The notes beneath the pieces are model-generated. The model worked only from the letters and a program-made list of their open reading frames with translations. It searched no databases and had not been told where the DNA came from. A stretch of 10,655 bases of DNA from Microcaldota archaeon. Its GTDB lineage: Archaea; B1Sed10-29; JACOVT01. Positions 5,937 to 10,655 of this stretch are shown here, piece by piece. The DNA is taken from contig JACOVT010000031.1 in NCBI GenBank assembly GCA_016177165.1, positions 1 through 10,655 on the forward strand. Direction: 5' to 3'. Every line of letters begins with the position of its first letter. The stretch's first letter is position 1. The translations under genes were made by a program, and so were the position numbers.

Positions 5937-5944
5937 TTTAAAAT
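5937..5944 (+). promoter_or_regulatory. TATA box for the HisC-like aminotransferase gene
   Basis: TTTAAAAT is centred about 27 bases before the ATG at 5967, exactly the distance for a leaderless transcript. This supports the 5967 start over the upstream in-frame ATG at 5922, which lies inside the tRNA. Confidence 0.6.
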
Positions 5945-5955
5945 GGCCGGCGGGC

Positions 5956-5963
5956 ATTTTAAC
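5956..5963 (-). promoter_or_regulatory. Candidate TATA box for the tRNA-Arg gene
   Basis: GTTAAAAT on the minus strand (5963 to 5956) predicts a transcription start near 5933, about four bases before the tRNA 5' end at 5929. It lies between the aminotransferase TATA box and its start codon, so the two divergent promoters are interleaved. Confidence 0.45.
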
Positions 5964-5966
5964 AGT

Positions 5967-6959
5967 ATGCTAGTGCGCAAGCAAGTATTGTCGCTTAAGA
6001 GTTATCCTATTATTCCTGATCCGGCGGGCTTCACTGCGCTGGACTGGAATACCAGCCATTACTTCCCGAACAACGCGTTCGTGGAAGAGTTGAGAGAGTC
6101 GATCGATCACGAGTCGATAAACTGGTATCCTTATTCACCCACGAAAGAATTGAAAGCTAAGGTTGGAAGGTTCGTGGGCGCCAGCTCCAAGAATGTTGTG
6201 ATAGGTGGCGGCAGCATTGAGCTGCTCGACACCGCAGTGCGCATAGTCACCGGACGGGGCTACGCAATACGCTTGATAGATCCGTACTACAGCCAGTTTG
6301 ACCGCATAGCAGCCAGGAGCGGCGCGCGTATAGTCGGAGCCAGTGGCTTTGATACACTCGGAAAGAGCAAGGCCCGCGTCTTCATTGTCTGCAACCCGAA
6401 CAACCCGGACGGCCTCGTTGCCCCGAGGGGGCTGGTCGCCGACCTGTGCGGCAAGAACCCGGACAGCCTTGTCATTTGTGACGAGGCCTATATCAGCTAC
6501 TCGGACGAGCCGTCAGCGACCCGGCTAGTCAACAAGCATCCAAACATGCTCGTCACGCGCTCGGCATCCAAGTGGGGAGTCGCGGGCGCGCGAGCCGGCA
6601 TCGCGATAGCACATCCCGATCTGGCGAGTGCTTTGGAGAAAGCGATGCTCCCGTTTACTGCAACAGCGCTCGCCCAAAAGGCGCTGGAACTGTGCGTCAC
6701 CAAGTACCGCAAGGATATGATTGGCGCTTTTTGGAAAGTAAAAATGGAACGCGAGCGCATCAAAAGCGAGTGCGCAGACGCCAATCTCACTGACTCGCAA
6801 GGTAACTTCAACACGATCGTCGGCAATTCCAAACGCGTTTACGACGCGTTCCGTAAGAACCAGCTCGTGGTGCGCAAATATCCCGGGCTCGTCAGGGTGG
6901 ACGTCGCAACTCCGGACATAAATGACCGCGTTATAAAGGTACTAAAATCTATGCGCTAG
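5967..6959 (+). CDS. PLP-dependent class I/II aminotransferase, HisC-like
   Basis: A 330-residue fold-type I aminotransferase in the histidinol-phosphate aminotransferase (HisC)/CobD group. Residues are numbered from the ATG at 5967. YPYSPTKELK (54-63) is the usual N-terminal signature, GGGSIELL (80-87) binds the cofactor phosphate, Y107-Y108 lie in DPYYSQF, and CNPNNPDG (142-149) contains the ring-contacting Asn. DEAY (172-175) carries the Asp that protonates the pyridine nitrogen. K202 in RSASKWGVAGARAG is the Schiff-base lysine, with R209 as phosphate ligand, and R310 (GLVRVDV) is the likely substrate carboxylate contact. It is slightly shorter than typical HisC (about 350). A leaderless start at 5967 is preferred. 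The stop lies three bases before the convergent tnaA stop. No other his genes are in the window, so an aromatic or other amino donor role is also possible. Confidence 0.88.
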   Translation: MLVRKQVLSLKSYPIIPDPAGFTALDWNTSHYFPNNAFVEELRESIDHESINWYPYSPTKELKAKVGRFVGASSKNVVIGGGSIELLDTAVRIVTGRGYAIRLIDPYYSQFDRIAARSGARIVGASGFDTLGKSKARVFIVCNPNNPDGLVAPRGLVADLCGKNPDSLVICDEAYISYSDEPSATRLVNKHPNMLVTRSASKWGVAGARAGIAIAHPDLASALEKAMLPFTATALAQKALELCVTKYRKDMIGAFWKVKMERERIKSECADANLTDSQGNFNTIVGNSKRVYDAFRKNQLVVRKYPGLVRVDVATPDINDRVIKVLKSMR

Positions 6960-6962
6960 CCG

Positions 6963-8438
6963 CTAGCGGGCGGCGAACTCGAACCGCGCCTTGAAATGCC
7001 TGAGCGGTAAGTCGCGGCCGTAGGTGGCCTTAACCGGCGGGATCTTGTCGCGGCTTTCATGCAGAGCCTTCACTGCTTCGGAGACTGACTCGAGGTCCTG
7101 CTGCTCGTAGCGCAGGCGCGGGACGGCGAACCGCACGAAGTTGTTTGGCGGAAAACTCTCCTTGCCGGTTTTGGGGTCGTGCTTGCCAAAAGCGAAATAG
7201 CCCAGCTCGCAGGCGCGGTGGCCGTACGCCGCAAGGAGGAGGGCCGTTAGTGAAATGCCCCCAAAGTCATCTGGCCGCATCTTTGTTCCATCAAAGAACT
7301 TGTTCACGTCAAGGTAGACGGCGTGCCCGCCGAATGGCGTGACTACCGGGAGCTTTTCCCCGAGCATTCTTTCGCCGAACTGGCGCACCTGGCCTATACG
7401 GTGTGCCAAGTATTCCTCACGGGTGGCGGTTTTTAGGCCTTCCACTATTGTCATTATGTCCCTGCCCGAAATGCCGCCGTATGTGGGGTTTCCTTCCTTG
7501 AGTATCTGCGAGCCGATGAGCTCGTCCGGAACGGCCGGGTATTTCTTGAAGAACAGGCCGTTCCGCCGCAAAAACAGGCCGCCGCCCATGTTGGCGAGGC
7601 CGTCTTTCTTGAAGCTGATCGTGAACCCGTCCGCGTGCGAGAACATTTCCCGCACGATCTCGGAAATGCTTTTCTTGCCGTAACCGCTCTCGTGCTGCTT
7701 GATGAACCAGGCGTTTTCCGCAAAGCGGCAGGCGTCAAAGAATAGCGGAATGCCGTGGTGGTGGGCAAGCTCTGCTGCTTCTCGCATGTTTTGCATTGAG
7801 ACCGGCTGGCCCCATCCAGTGTTGTTGGTGATCGTGATGAACACGAGCGGCACGTTGGCTGCGGAGGCTTGGAGCAGCTTTTTGAGCGCGTCAACATCCA
7901 TGTCCCCCTTGAAGCGCGAGTCCGAGCCGCCGTTGAGGTCTGGCGAAAACAGGCTTAGGGCGCGCATCCCGTTGGCCTCTATGTTTGCTTGCGTGGTGTC
8001 GAAGTGGCCGTTGCTCGGAATGGTAAGGTTGCGGCCTAGCCGGCCGATGGCTGTGAAAAGCGCGCTTTCTGCAGGTCGGCCTTGGTGAAATAGGAACGCG
8101 TTCGGGGGCGCGGCGTGCTCGGTGAAAAACTCCGGCCCGAAAGTCTCGCGCACCTGTCTGGCGAGCAGGTAGTAGCCGCGGTTGGAACCGTACGAGACGT
8201 CTCCCTCGTGGAGGGAGGCCCACTGCTTGTTGGTCATTGTGGTCGTTCCAGAGTCTGACAGCAGGTCGCAGCCTGACACGAGTTCGGCCGGGAACATGAA
8301 GACGTTGAGCCCGACGCTTTCCAGCATGCGTGCGCGCTCTTCAGTTGTTGTGGGGCGTTTGAACTCGACAGCGTGATTGAAATAGGGACGTGTAGCGCTG
8401 ACCGATGGTAGGCCCTCGACTAGTTTTGTAAGTTCCAT
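6963..8438 (-). CDS. tnaA: Tryptophanase (tryptophan indole-lyase)
   Basis: A 491-residue PLP beta-eliminating lyase that splits L-tryptophan to indole, pyruvate and ammonia. Landmarks match the tryptophanase/tyrosine phenol-lyase family: LLSDSGTTTMT (59-69), the catalytic Tyr Y83 in SYGSNRGYY, HQGRPAE (118-124), NGHFDTTQ (143-150), FFDACRFAENAWF (233-245, D235 on the pyridine nitrogen), and SFKKD (275-279) with the Schiff-base lysine at K278. GHAVYLDV and LRHF (479-482, H481) close the set. RACELG (408-413) corresponds to RAVEIG of E. coli TnaA; tyrosine phenol-lyase has an Arg where L412 stands, so tryptophanase is favoured. It follows the unknown small gene after 13 bases with a weak Shine-Dalgarno and is likely co-transcribed. 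Catabolic use of tryptophan or indole signalling are both possible. Confidence 0.92.
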   Translation of the reverse strand: MELTKLVEGLPSVSATRPYFNHAVEFKRPTTTEERARMLESVGLNVFMFPAELVSGCDLLSDSGTTTMTNKQWASLHEGDVSYGSNRGYYLLARQVRETFGPEFFTEHAAPPNAFLFHQGRPAESALFTAIGRLGRNLTIPSNGHFDTTQANIEANGMRALSLFSPDLNGGSDSRFKGDMDVDALKKLLQASAANVPLVFITITNNTGWGQPVSMQNMREAAELAHHHGIPLFFDACRFAENAWFIKQHESGYGKKSISEIVREMFSHADGFTISFKKDGLANMGGGLFLRRNGLFFKKYPAVPDELIGSQILKEGNPTYGGISGRDIMTIVEGLKTATREEYLAHRIGQVRQFGERMLGEKLPVVTPFGGHAVYLDVNKFFDGTKMRPDDFGGISLTALLLAAYGHRACELGYFAFGKHDPKTGKESFPPNNFVRFAVPRLRYEQQDLESVSEAVKALHESRDKIPPVKATYGRDLPLRHFKARFEFAAR

Positions 8439-8445
8439 AAGCTTG

Positions 8446-8451
8446 CTCCCT
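8446..8451 (-). promoter_or_regulatory. Weak Shine-Dalgarno of tnaA
   Basis: AGGGAG on the minus strand lies seven bases before the tnaA ATG, in the 13-base gap after the upstream stop. It is the one clear SD-like site in a window where first genes look leaderless, as expected for an internal operon gene. Confidence 0.5.
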
Positions 8452-8793
8452 TCAGCCGCCCACTTGGGTCTTTTGCATCTGGTTGTAGAGCATGAGGGCT
8501 TGCGAGAGGCTTGCGGCGAACTCTTCCATGGTGATGCGATAATCGTCTTCCCTGCCCTTGAAATAAACGTACCTGCGCGTGACCTTTACTGGGAATGACA
8601 GGTTCATTTGGGCGAGCAGTGGGTCCCCGCCGTAGAAGAACGAGTTTGTGGTGCCGTGGACGCGCAGCACGCCGCCTTCTTCGGTATCCTCTATCGAGAG
8701 GAGCGCAAGCTGGTTGGGTGACTCGCGCACGTTGCCGCGCTTGTCAACCTCGTAGCCTAGCGTCATCAGCGTGCGCCGCGGGTCAACGGGCAT
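8452..8793 (-). CDS. Uncharacterised 113-residue protein upstream of tnaA
   Basis: I do not recognise the family. The frame stays open upstream to 9111, but the region above 8793 holds two TATA boxes and overlaps the divergent gene, so the ATG at 8793 (MPVDPRRTL) is chosen. It sits 26 bases downstream of TTTTTAAG, as for a leaderless message. The protein appears to be a compact mixed alpha/beta domain: an N-terminal helix (about 4-14), several beta strands (ALLSIED 30-36, VLRVHG 42-47, SFFYGG 51-56, MNLSFPVKVT 63-72, RYVYFKG 74-80, DYRITM 84-89) and a final amphipathic helix (EEFAASLSQALMLYNQMQK, 90-108). There are no cysteines, histidine clusters, signal peptide or membrane segment. It ends 13 bases before tnaA, which suggests a shared transcript and possibly a helper or regulatory role, but no function is claimed. 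Confidence 0.72.
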   Translation of the reverse strand: MPVDPRRTLMTLGYEVDKRGNVRESPNQLALLSIEDTEEGGVLRVHGTTNSFFYGGDPLLAQMNLSFPVKVTRRYVYFKGREDDYRITMEEFAASLSQALMLYNQMQKTQVGG

Positions 8794-8814
8794 GCAATTA
8801 TCTGGCACTCTGCG

Positions 8815-8852
8815 CTTAAAAATAACGCCACTATCGGACGGGTTTTTATACC
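8815..8852 (-). promoter_or_regulatory. Two candidate TATA boxes of the tnaA operon
   Basis: On the minus strand TTTTTAAG (8822 to 8815) predicts a start at the ATG 8793 itself, and GGTATAAAAA (8852 to 8843) predicts a start near 8820 with a leader of about 27 bases. Either or both may be used. Their presence argues against coding sequence here. Confidence 0.5.
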
Positions 8853-8903
8853 ATGCGAGAGTAACTGGTACAAACGCCTTGTTCTCTGCCCACGTGACGA
8901 TAG

Positions 8904-8931
8904 GTTTAAATATCATGATAGTATCATGATA
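8904..8931 (+). promoter_or_regulatory. TATA box followed by two tandem 10-bp palindromes (operator)
   Basis: GTTTAAATAT (8904-8913) is a good TATA box for the gene at 8948, with a start expected near 8936. Overlapping and following it are two copies of the perfect palindrome TATCATGATA, at 8911-8920 and 8922-8931, whose centres are 11 bp apart, i.e. one helical turn. A dimeric regulator bound side by side there would cover the region between TATA box and start site, the usual position of archaeal repressor operators. The repeat is directly visible; the repressor is inferred to be the product of the downstream gene. Confidence 0.7.
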
Positions 8932-8947
8932 CAATCGTGGGTCGGTC

Positions 8948-9418
8948 ATGAGAGAAACACTCCCCGGAAACAGCAAACAGTTAGACAGAGAGCTCGAGAG
9001 CCTCGTCTTCGATGTCAAGTACGACAAGCAACAGTTCGGCGACTCTGCAACAATTGGCGTCATGCTATACCGACTGGCTCGGGAACGGCAACTAGCCAAC
9101 GAGACCAACAAGAGGCTGCTGGAAAAACTTGAGTCAATCGAAGCCCTGCTCCGAGCGACACAGTCAACACATCAACGCGCAGAAGAACCCCTAATCTCAA
9201 CGGTTGACGCTGAGCTCCTTGCATTCGTGCGGGAGCAAAAGAGAGTGGATGCCGAAGAGGCGCAAGGCCATTTCGGCTACAAGGGGAAAAACGCGGCTTC
9301 TGCAAGGTTGAACGCGTTGTACCGAACGGGCTTGCTATCAAAAGGCCGTGCTGGAAAAAAAGTCCTATACTGGGCACTAGACCCACGCGCGCCCAGTCCC
9401 CCCTCCGAACAACAATGA
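8948..9418 (+). CDS. Coiled-coil plus winged-helix protein, putative DNA-binding autoregulator
   Basis: A 156-residue soluble protein of a family I cannot name. Residues about 35-75 form a charged helix with heptad-like leucines (MLYRLARERQLANETNKRLLEKLESIEALLRA region), suggesting dimerisation by coiled coil. Residues about 86-145 have the pattern of a winged helix-turn-helix: helix DAELLAFVREQ, helix DAEEAQGHFG, recognition-like helix KNAASARLNALYRTGL, then a basic wing SKGRAGKKVLYWAL. The tail is Pro/Ser-rich. No catalytic motif is visible. The ATG at 8948 lies 12 bases after the start site predicted from the TATA box. Tandem palindromes in that promoter suggest it represses itself. The gene is divergent from the tryptophanase operon, so control of that operon is a reasonable inference. 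It ends ahead of a strong hairpin. Confidence 0.72.
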   Translation: MRETLPGNSKQLDRELESLVFDVKYDKQQFGDSATIGVMLYRLARERQLANETNKRLLEKLESIEALLRATQSTHQRAEEPLISTVDAELLAFVREQKRVDAEEAQGHFGYKGKNAASARLNALYRTGLLSKGRAGKKVLYWALDPRAPSPPSEQQ

Positions 9419-9432
9419 AGAACAAGAGCCAA

Positions 9433-9459
9433 CCGCTGCGCCTGCGATGGGCGCAGCGG
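9433..9459 (+). terminator. Strong GC hairpin after the winged-helix gene
   Basis: CCGCTGCGCC (9433-9442) and GGCGCAGCGG (9450-9459) form a perfect 10-bp stem with a 7-base loop, 14 bases past the stop codon, followed by the T-rich stretch TGATTTCTTT. It resembles an intrinsic terminator or a 3' stabilising hairpin. Archaeal termination relies mainly on U tracts, so the hairpin role is uncertain. Confidence 0.55.
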
Positions 9460-9470
9460 ACCTGATTTCT

Positions 9471-9492
9471 TTCACGACTCGCGAAACGTGAA
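9471..9492. repeat. Small inverted repeat upstream of the dCMP deaminase gene
   Basis: TTCACG (9471-9476) and CGTGAA (9487-9492) are inverted around a 10-base spacer, 9-30 bases before the candidate TATA box. It could be an operator or the second half of the termination region. Short and only weakly supported. Confidence 0.3.
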
Positions 9493-9500
9493 GTAAACCA

Positions 9501-9508
9501 GTTAAAGC
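9501..9508 (+). promoter_or_regulatory. Candidate TATA box for the dCMP deaminase gene
   Basis: GTTAAAGC is centred about 24 bases before the ATG at 9528, consistent with a leaderless message. It is a weak match to the TATA consensus. Confidence 0.35.
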
Positions 9509-9527
9509 GCCACCGCGTACCAACCGC

Positions 9528-9929
9528 ATGGAGCGGCCAAGCCTCGAGTCAATATATATGGAACTGGCGATGTCGCTGACGCGCCGCGCGACCTGCAAGC
9601 GGATGCAGTACGGCTGCGTGGTCGCCGCGTCCGACATGACACAAGTGTACGCGCTCGGTTATAACGGCACTGCTAGAGGGTTTCCCCACGATGACTGCTC
9701 CGGCGAGGAGGGCAAATGCGGCTGCGTGCACGCCGAGATGAACGCGCTCATCAAGGTAAAGCACGACGACCCCGGAAAGGTGGTGTTCGTGACAGGCATT
9801 CCCTGCCAACTATGCGCCAAGATGATAATCAACTCGGGCTCGAGCAAGGTCTACTACCGGTCGGCATACAGGAGCGCCGAAGGTTTGGACATGCTACAAC
9901 GCGCCGGCATCAAAGTGGAACGCGTCTAG
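9528..9929 (+). CDS. Deoxycytidylate (dCMP) deaminase-like zinc enzyme
   Basis: A 133-residue cytidine/deoxycytidylate deaminase-family protein. dCMP deaminases convert dCMP to dUMP, the substrate for thymidylate synthesis. RPSLESIYMELAMSLTRRATC (3-23) is the typical N-terminal signature, followed by GYNGTARGFPH (44-54). The catalytic zinc site is visible as HAE (H68, E70 in CVHAEMNAL) and PCQLC (C93, C96 in IPCQLCAKMIINSG). VYYRSAYRSAEGLDML is the usual C-terminal part. C23, C30, C57, C64 and C66 are additional cysteines; some could form the second, structural zinc site known in parts of this family. The region between GFPH and HAE is shorter than in many phage and bacterial homologues. A role as a riboflavin- or nucleoside-type deaminase is less likely because of the RPS...RRATC start. 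It appears monocistronic. Confidence 0.88.
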   Translation: MERPSLESIYMELAMSLTRRATCKRMQYGCVVAASDMTQVYALGYNGTARGFPHDDCSGEEGKCGCVHAEMNALIKVKHDDPGKVVFVTGIPCQLCAKMIINSGSSKVYYRSAYRSAEGLDMLQRAGIKVERV

Positions 9930-9933
9930 AAAC

Positions 9934-9965
9934 TATCACGATTTGTGTTGTTTAGTATCGTGAAA
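9934..9965. promoter_or_regulatory. Inverted repeat resembling the TATCATGATA operator, upstream of glyA
   Basis: TATCACGATT (9934-9943) and TATCGTGAAA (9956-9965) contain the perfect 7-bp inverted repeat TCACGAT/ATCGTGA. Each 10-mer differs at two positions from the tandem palindrome at 8911-8931 (the second after reverse-complementing), and their centres are 22 bp apart, two helical turns. It begins four bases after the deaminase stop. It may be a pair of weak operator sites or simply a transcript 3' hairpin. Confidence 0.45.
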
Positions 9966-9972
9966 TAAGACA

Positions 9973-9995
9973 CTTAAACGTGTCCCGATTAACTA
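9973..9995 (+). promoter_or_regulatory. Candidate TATA region for glyA
   Basis: Two A/T-rich candidates are present: CTTAAAC (9973-9979), giving a leader of about 16 bases, and GATTAACTA (9987-9995), giving a leaderless start at 10019. Neither is a strong consensus match, so the exact box is undecided. Confidence 0.35.
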
Positions 9996-10018
9996 CCCAT
10001 AACCGAGTTAGTGATACA

Positions 10019-10655
10019 ATGCAGGAAGCGTTAGCGATAGTCAGGCCAACAAGCGCATTGGAGAAAACAGATCCTCTCGTTTACTCGCACCTGCGCGGAG
10101 AGCTTGCGCGCCAGCAAAACTGCCTTGACCTGATAGCCAGCGAGAACTACACATCACCCGCAGTACTGGAAGCCATGGGATCGGTCCTCTCAAACAAGTA
10201 TTCCGAAGGCTATCCCGGAAAACGCTATTATGCCGGCAACTCGGTCGTGGATGAGGTAGAGACGCTCGCGATCGAGCGCTGCAAGTTCCTGTTCAGGGCG
10301 CAGCACGCCAACGTGCAGCCCCTCACAGGCGCTGTTGCCAACATGGCAGCCTACTTCGCCTTCCTTGAACCGGGCGACAAGCTGATGGGCATGCGGCTTG
10401 ACATGGGCGGCCACCTCACCCACGGATCCCCAGTCAACTTCTCGGGCAAGTTCTACCGCGTCTGTTCCTACGGCGTTGACCAGCAGACCCAGATGCTAGA
10501 TTATGACAAGATAAGGAAACAGGCGATGGAGGAAAAACCAAAGCTGATAGTCTGCGGCTATACGGCATACCCGCGCACTATAGACTTCAAAGCGTTCCGG
10601 GAGATTGCTGACGAGTGCGGCGCCTTTCTAATGGCGGACATCGCCCACATCGCCG
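10019..10655 (+). CDS. glyA: Serine hydroxymethyltransferase, N-terminal part (3' truncated by window)
   Basis: PLP enzyme that interconverts serine and glycine with a tetrahydropterin one-carbon carrier in the cytoplasm. The frame is open from the ATG at 10019 to the window end, giving 212 residues, about half the usual 420-440. SHMT landmarks are DPLVYSHLRGELARQ (18-32), LDLIASENYTSPAVLEAMGS (37-55, includes the Ser/Glu substrate contacts), NKYSEGYPGKRYYAGN (59-74, with the active-site Tyr), NVQPLTGAVANMAAY (98-112), DMGGHLTHGSPVN (128-140) and the start of MADIAHIA (205-212), whose Asp holds the cofactor nitrogen. The Schiff-base lysine lies beyond the window. About 17 residues precede the conserved DP start of the family, slightly longer than usual, but no internal ATG fits better. 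Confidence 0.96.
   Translation, partial: MQEALAIVRPTSALEKTDPLVYSHLRGELARQQNCLDLIASENYTSPAVLEAMGSVLSNKYSEGYPGKRYYAGNSVVDEVETLAIERCKFLFRAQHANVQPLTGAVANMAAYFAFLEPGDKLMGMRLDMGGHLTHGSPVNFSGKFYRVCSYGVDQQTQMLDYDKIRKQAMEEKPKLIVCGYTAYPRTIDFKAFREIADECGAFLMADIAHIA

Noticed and set aside
5922..5966. Upstream ATG of the aminotransferase at 5922
   Set aside because: It lies within the tRNA acceptor region and the gene's own TATA box falls after it; the ATG at 5967 fits the promoter distance.
6954..6969. Palindrome CCGCTAGCGG at the convergent ends of the aminotransferase and tnaA genes
   Set aside because: Short, formed mostly by the two TAG stop codons themselves, with no adjacent T tract; not convincing as a terminator.
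6963..8438. Tyrosine phenol-lyase as the identity of the tnaA-like gene
   Set aside because: The Arg that reads the tyrosine hydroxyl in that enzyme is replaced by Leu (L412) in a RACELG context that matches tryptophanase.
8794..9111. N-terminal extension of the small tnaA-linked protein up to 9111
   Set aside because: The extension would run through two TATA boxes and the tandem palindromes and overlap the winged-helix gene; its sequence is Ser/Cys-rich and shadow-like.
10012..10020. 9-base match TGATACAAT shared with 8927-8935
   Set aside because: A single 9-mer match in a window of this size can occur by chance, and here it overlaps the glyA start codon.

Overview
This window is a piece of an archaeal chromosome. 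The signs are an archaeal-type aspartyl-tRNA synthetase, a HerA/DUF87-type ATPase, a tRNA that lacks an encoded CCA end and carries a bulge-helix-bulge type intron, and A/T-rich TATA boxes 20-30 bases upstream of many start codons with almost no Shine-Dalgarno sequences, i.e. leaderless transcription. Base composition is moderately GC-rich apart from an AT-rich toxin-antitoxin island. The exact lineage cannot be fixed from the sequence; a DPANN-type archaeon (Micrarchaeota/Diapherotrites-like) is only a guess.

Layout. (1) 1-742: C-terminal part of aspS. (2) 748-1428: an AT-rich, VapBC-like toxin-antitoxin pair whose TATA box overlaps a perfect 16-bp palindrome. (3) 5703-1442, minus strand: four genes, a small HExxH putative metallopeptidase, a ZIP metal transporter, a HerA-like ATPase and a short-chain dehydrogenase. 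The last two are joined by a one-base stop/start overlap. TATA boxes before the transporter and before the ATPase suggest separate transcripts rather than one operon. (4) 5727-5929: tRNA-Arg(CCG), minus strand, split by a 66-nt intron in the D-loop and followed by a 14-bp duplication of its own 3' end and a hairpin. (5) 5967-6959: a HisC-like PLP aminotransferase, divergent from the tRNA. (6) 8793-6963, minus strand: a small protein of unknown family followed by tryptophanase (tnaA). (7) 8904-9418: a coiled-coil plus winged-helix protein, divergent from the tryptophanase operon, with two tandem 10-bp palindromes over its transcription start. (8) 9528-9929: a dCMP deaminase-like enzyme. (9) 10019-end: N-terminal part of glyA (serine hydroxymethyltransferase).

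How the parts may work together. The winged-helix protein has the arrangement of a local autoregulator that could also act on the tryptophanase operon, and weaker copies of its palindrome lie before glyA. Tryptophanase (tryptophan to indole, pyruvate and ammonia), the aminotransferase and glyA are all PLP enzymes of amino-acid metabolism, but no single pathway is proven by their proximity. The most notable item is the tRNA intron: it can be folded into a half-canonical bulge-helix-bulge whose central helix uses the D-stem strand, so that the intron mimics the D-stem partner. No CRISPR array, IS element, rRNA or integrase gene was seen.
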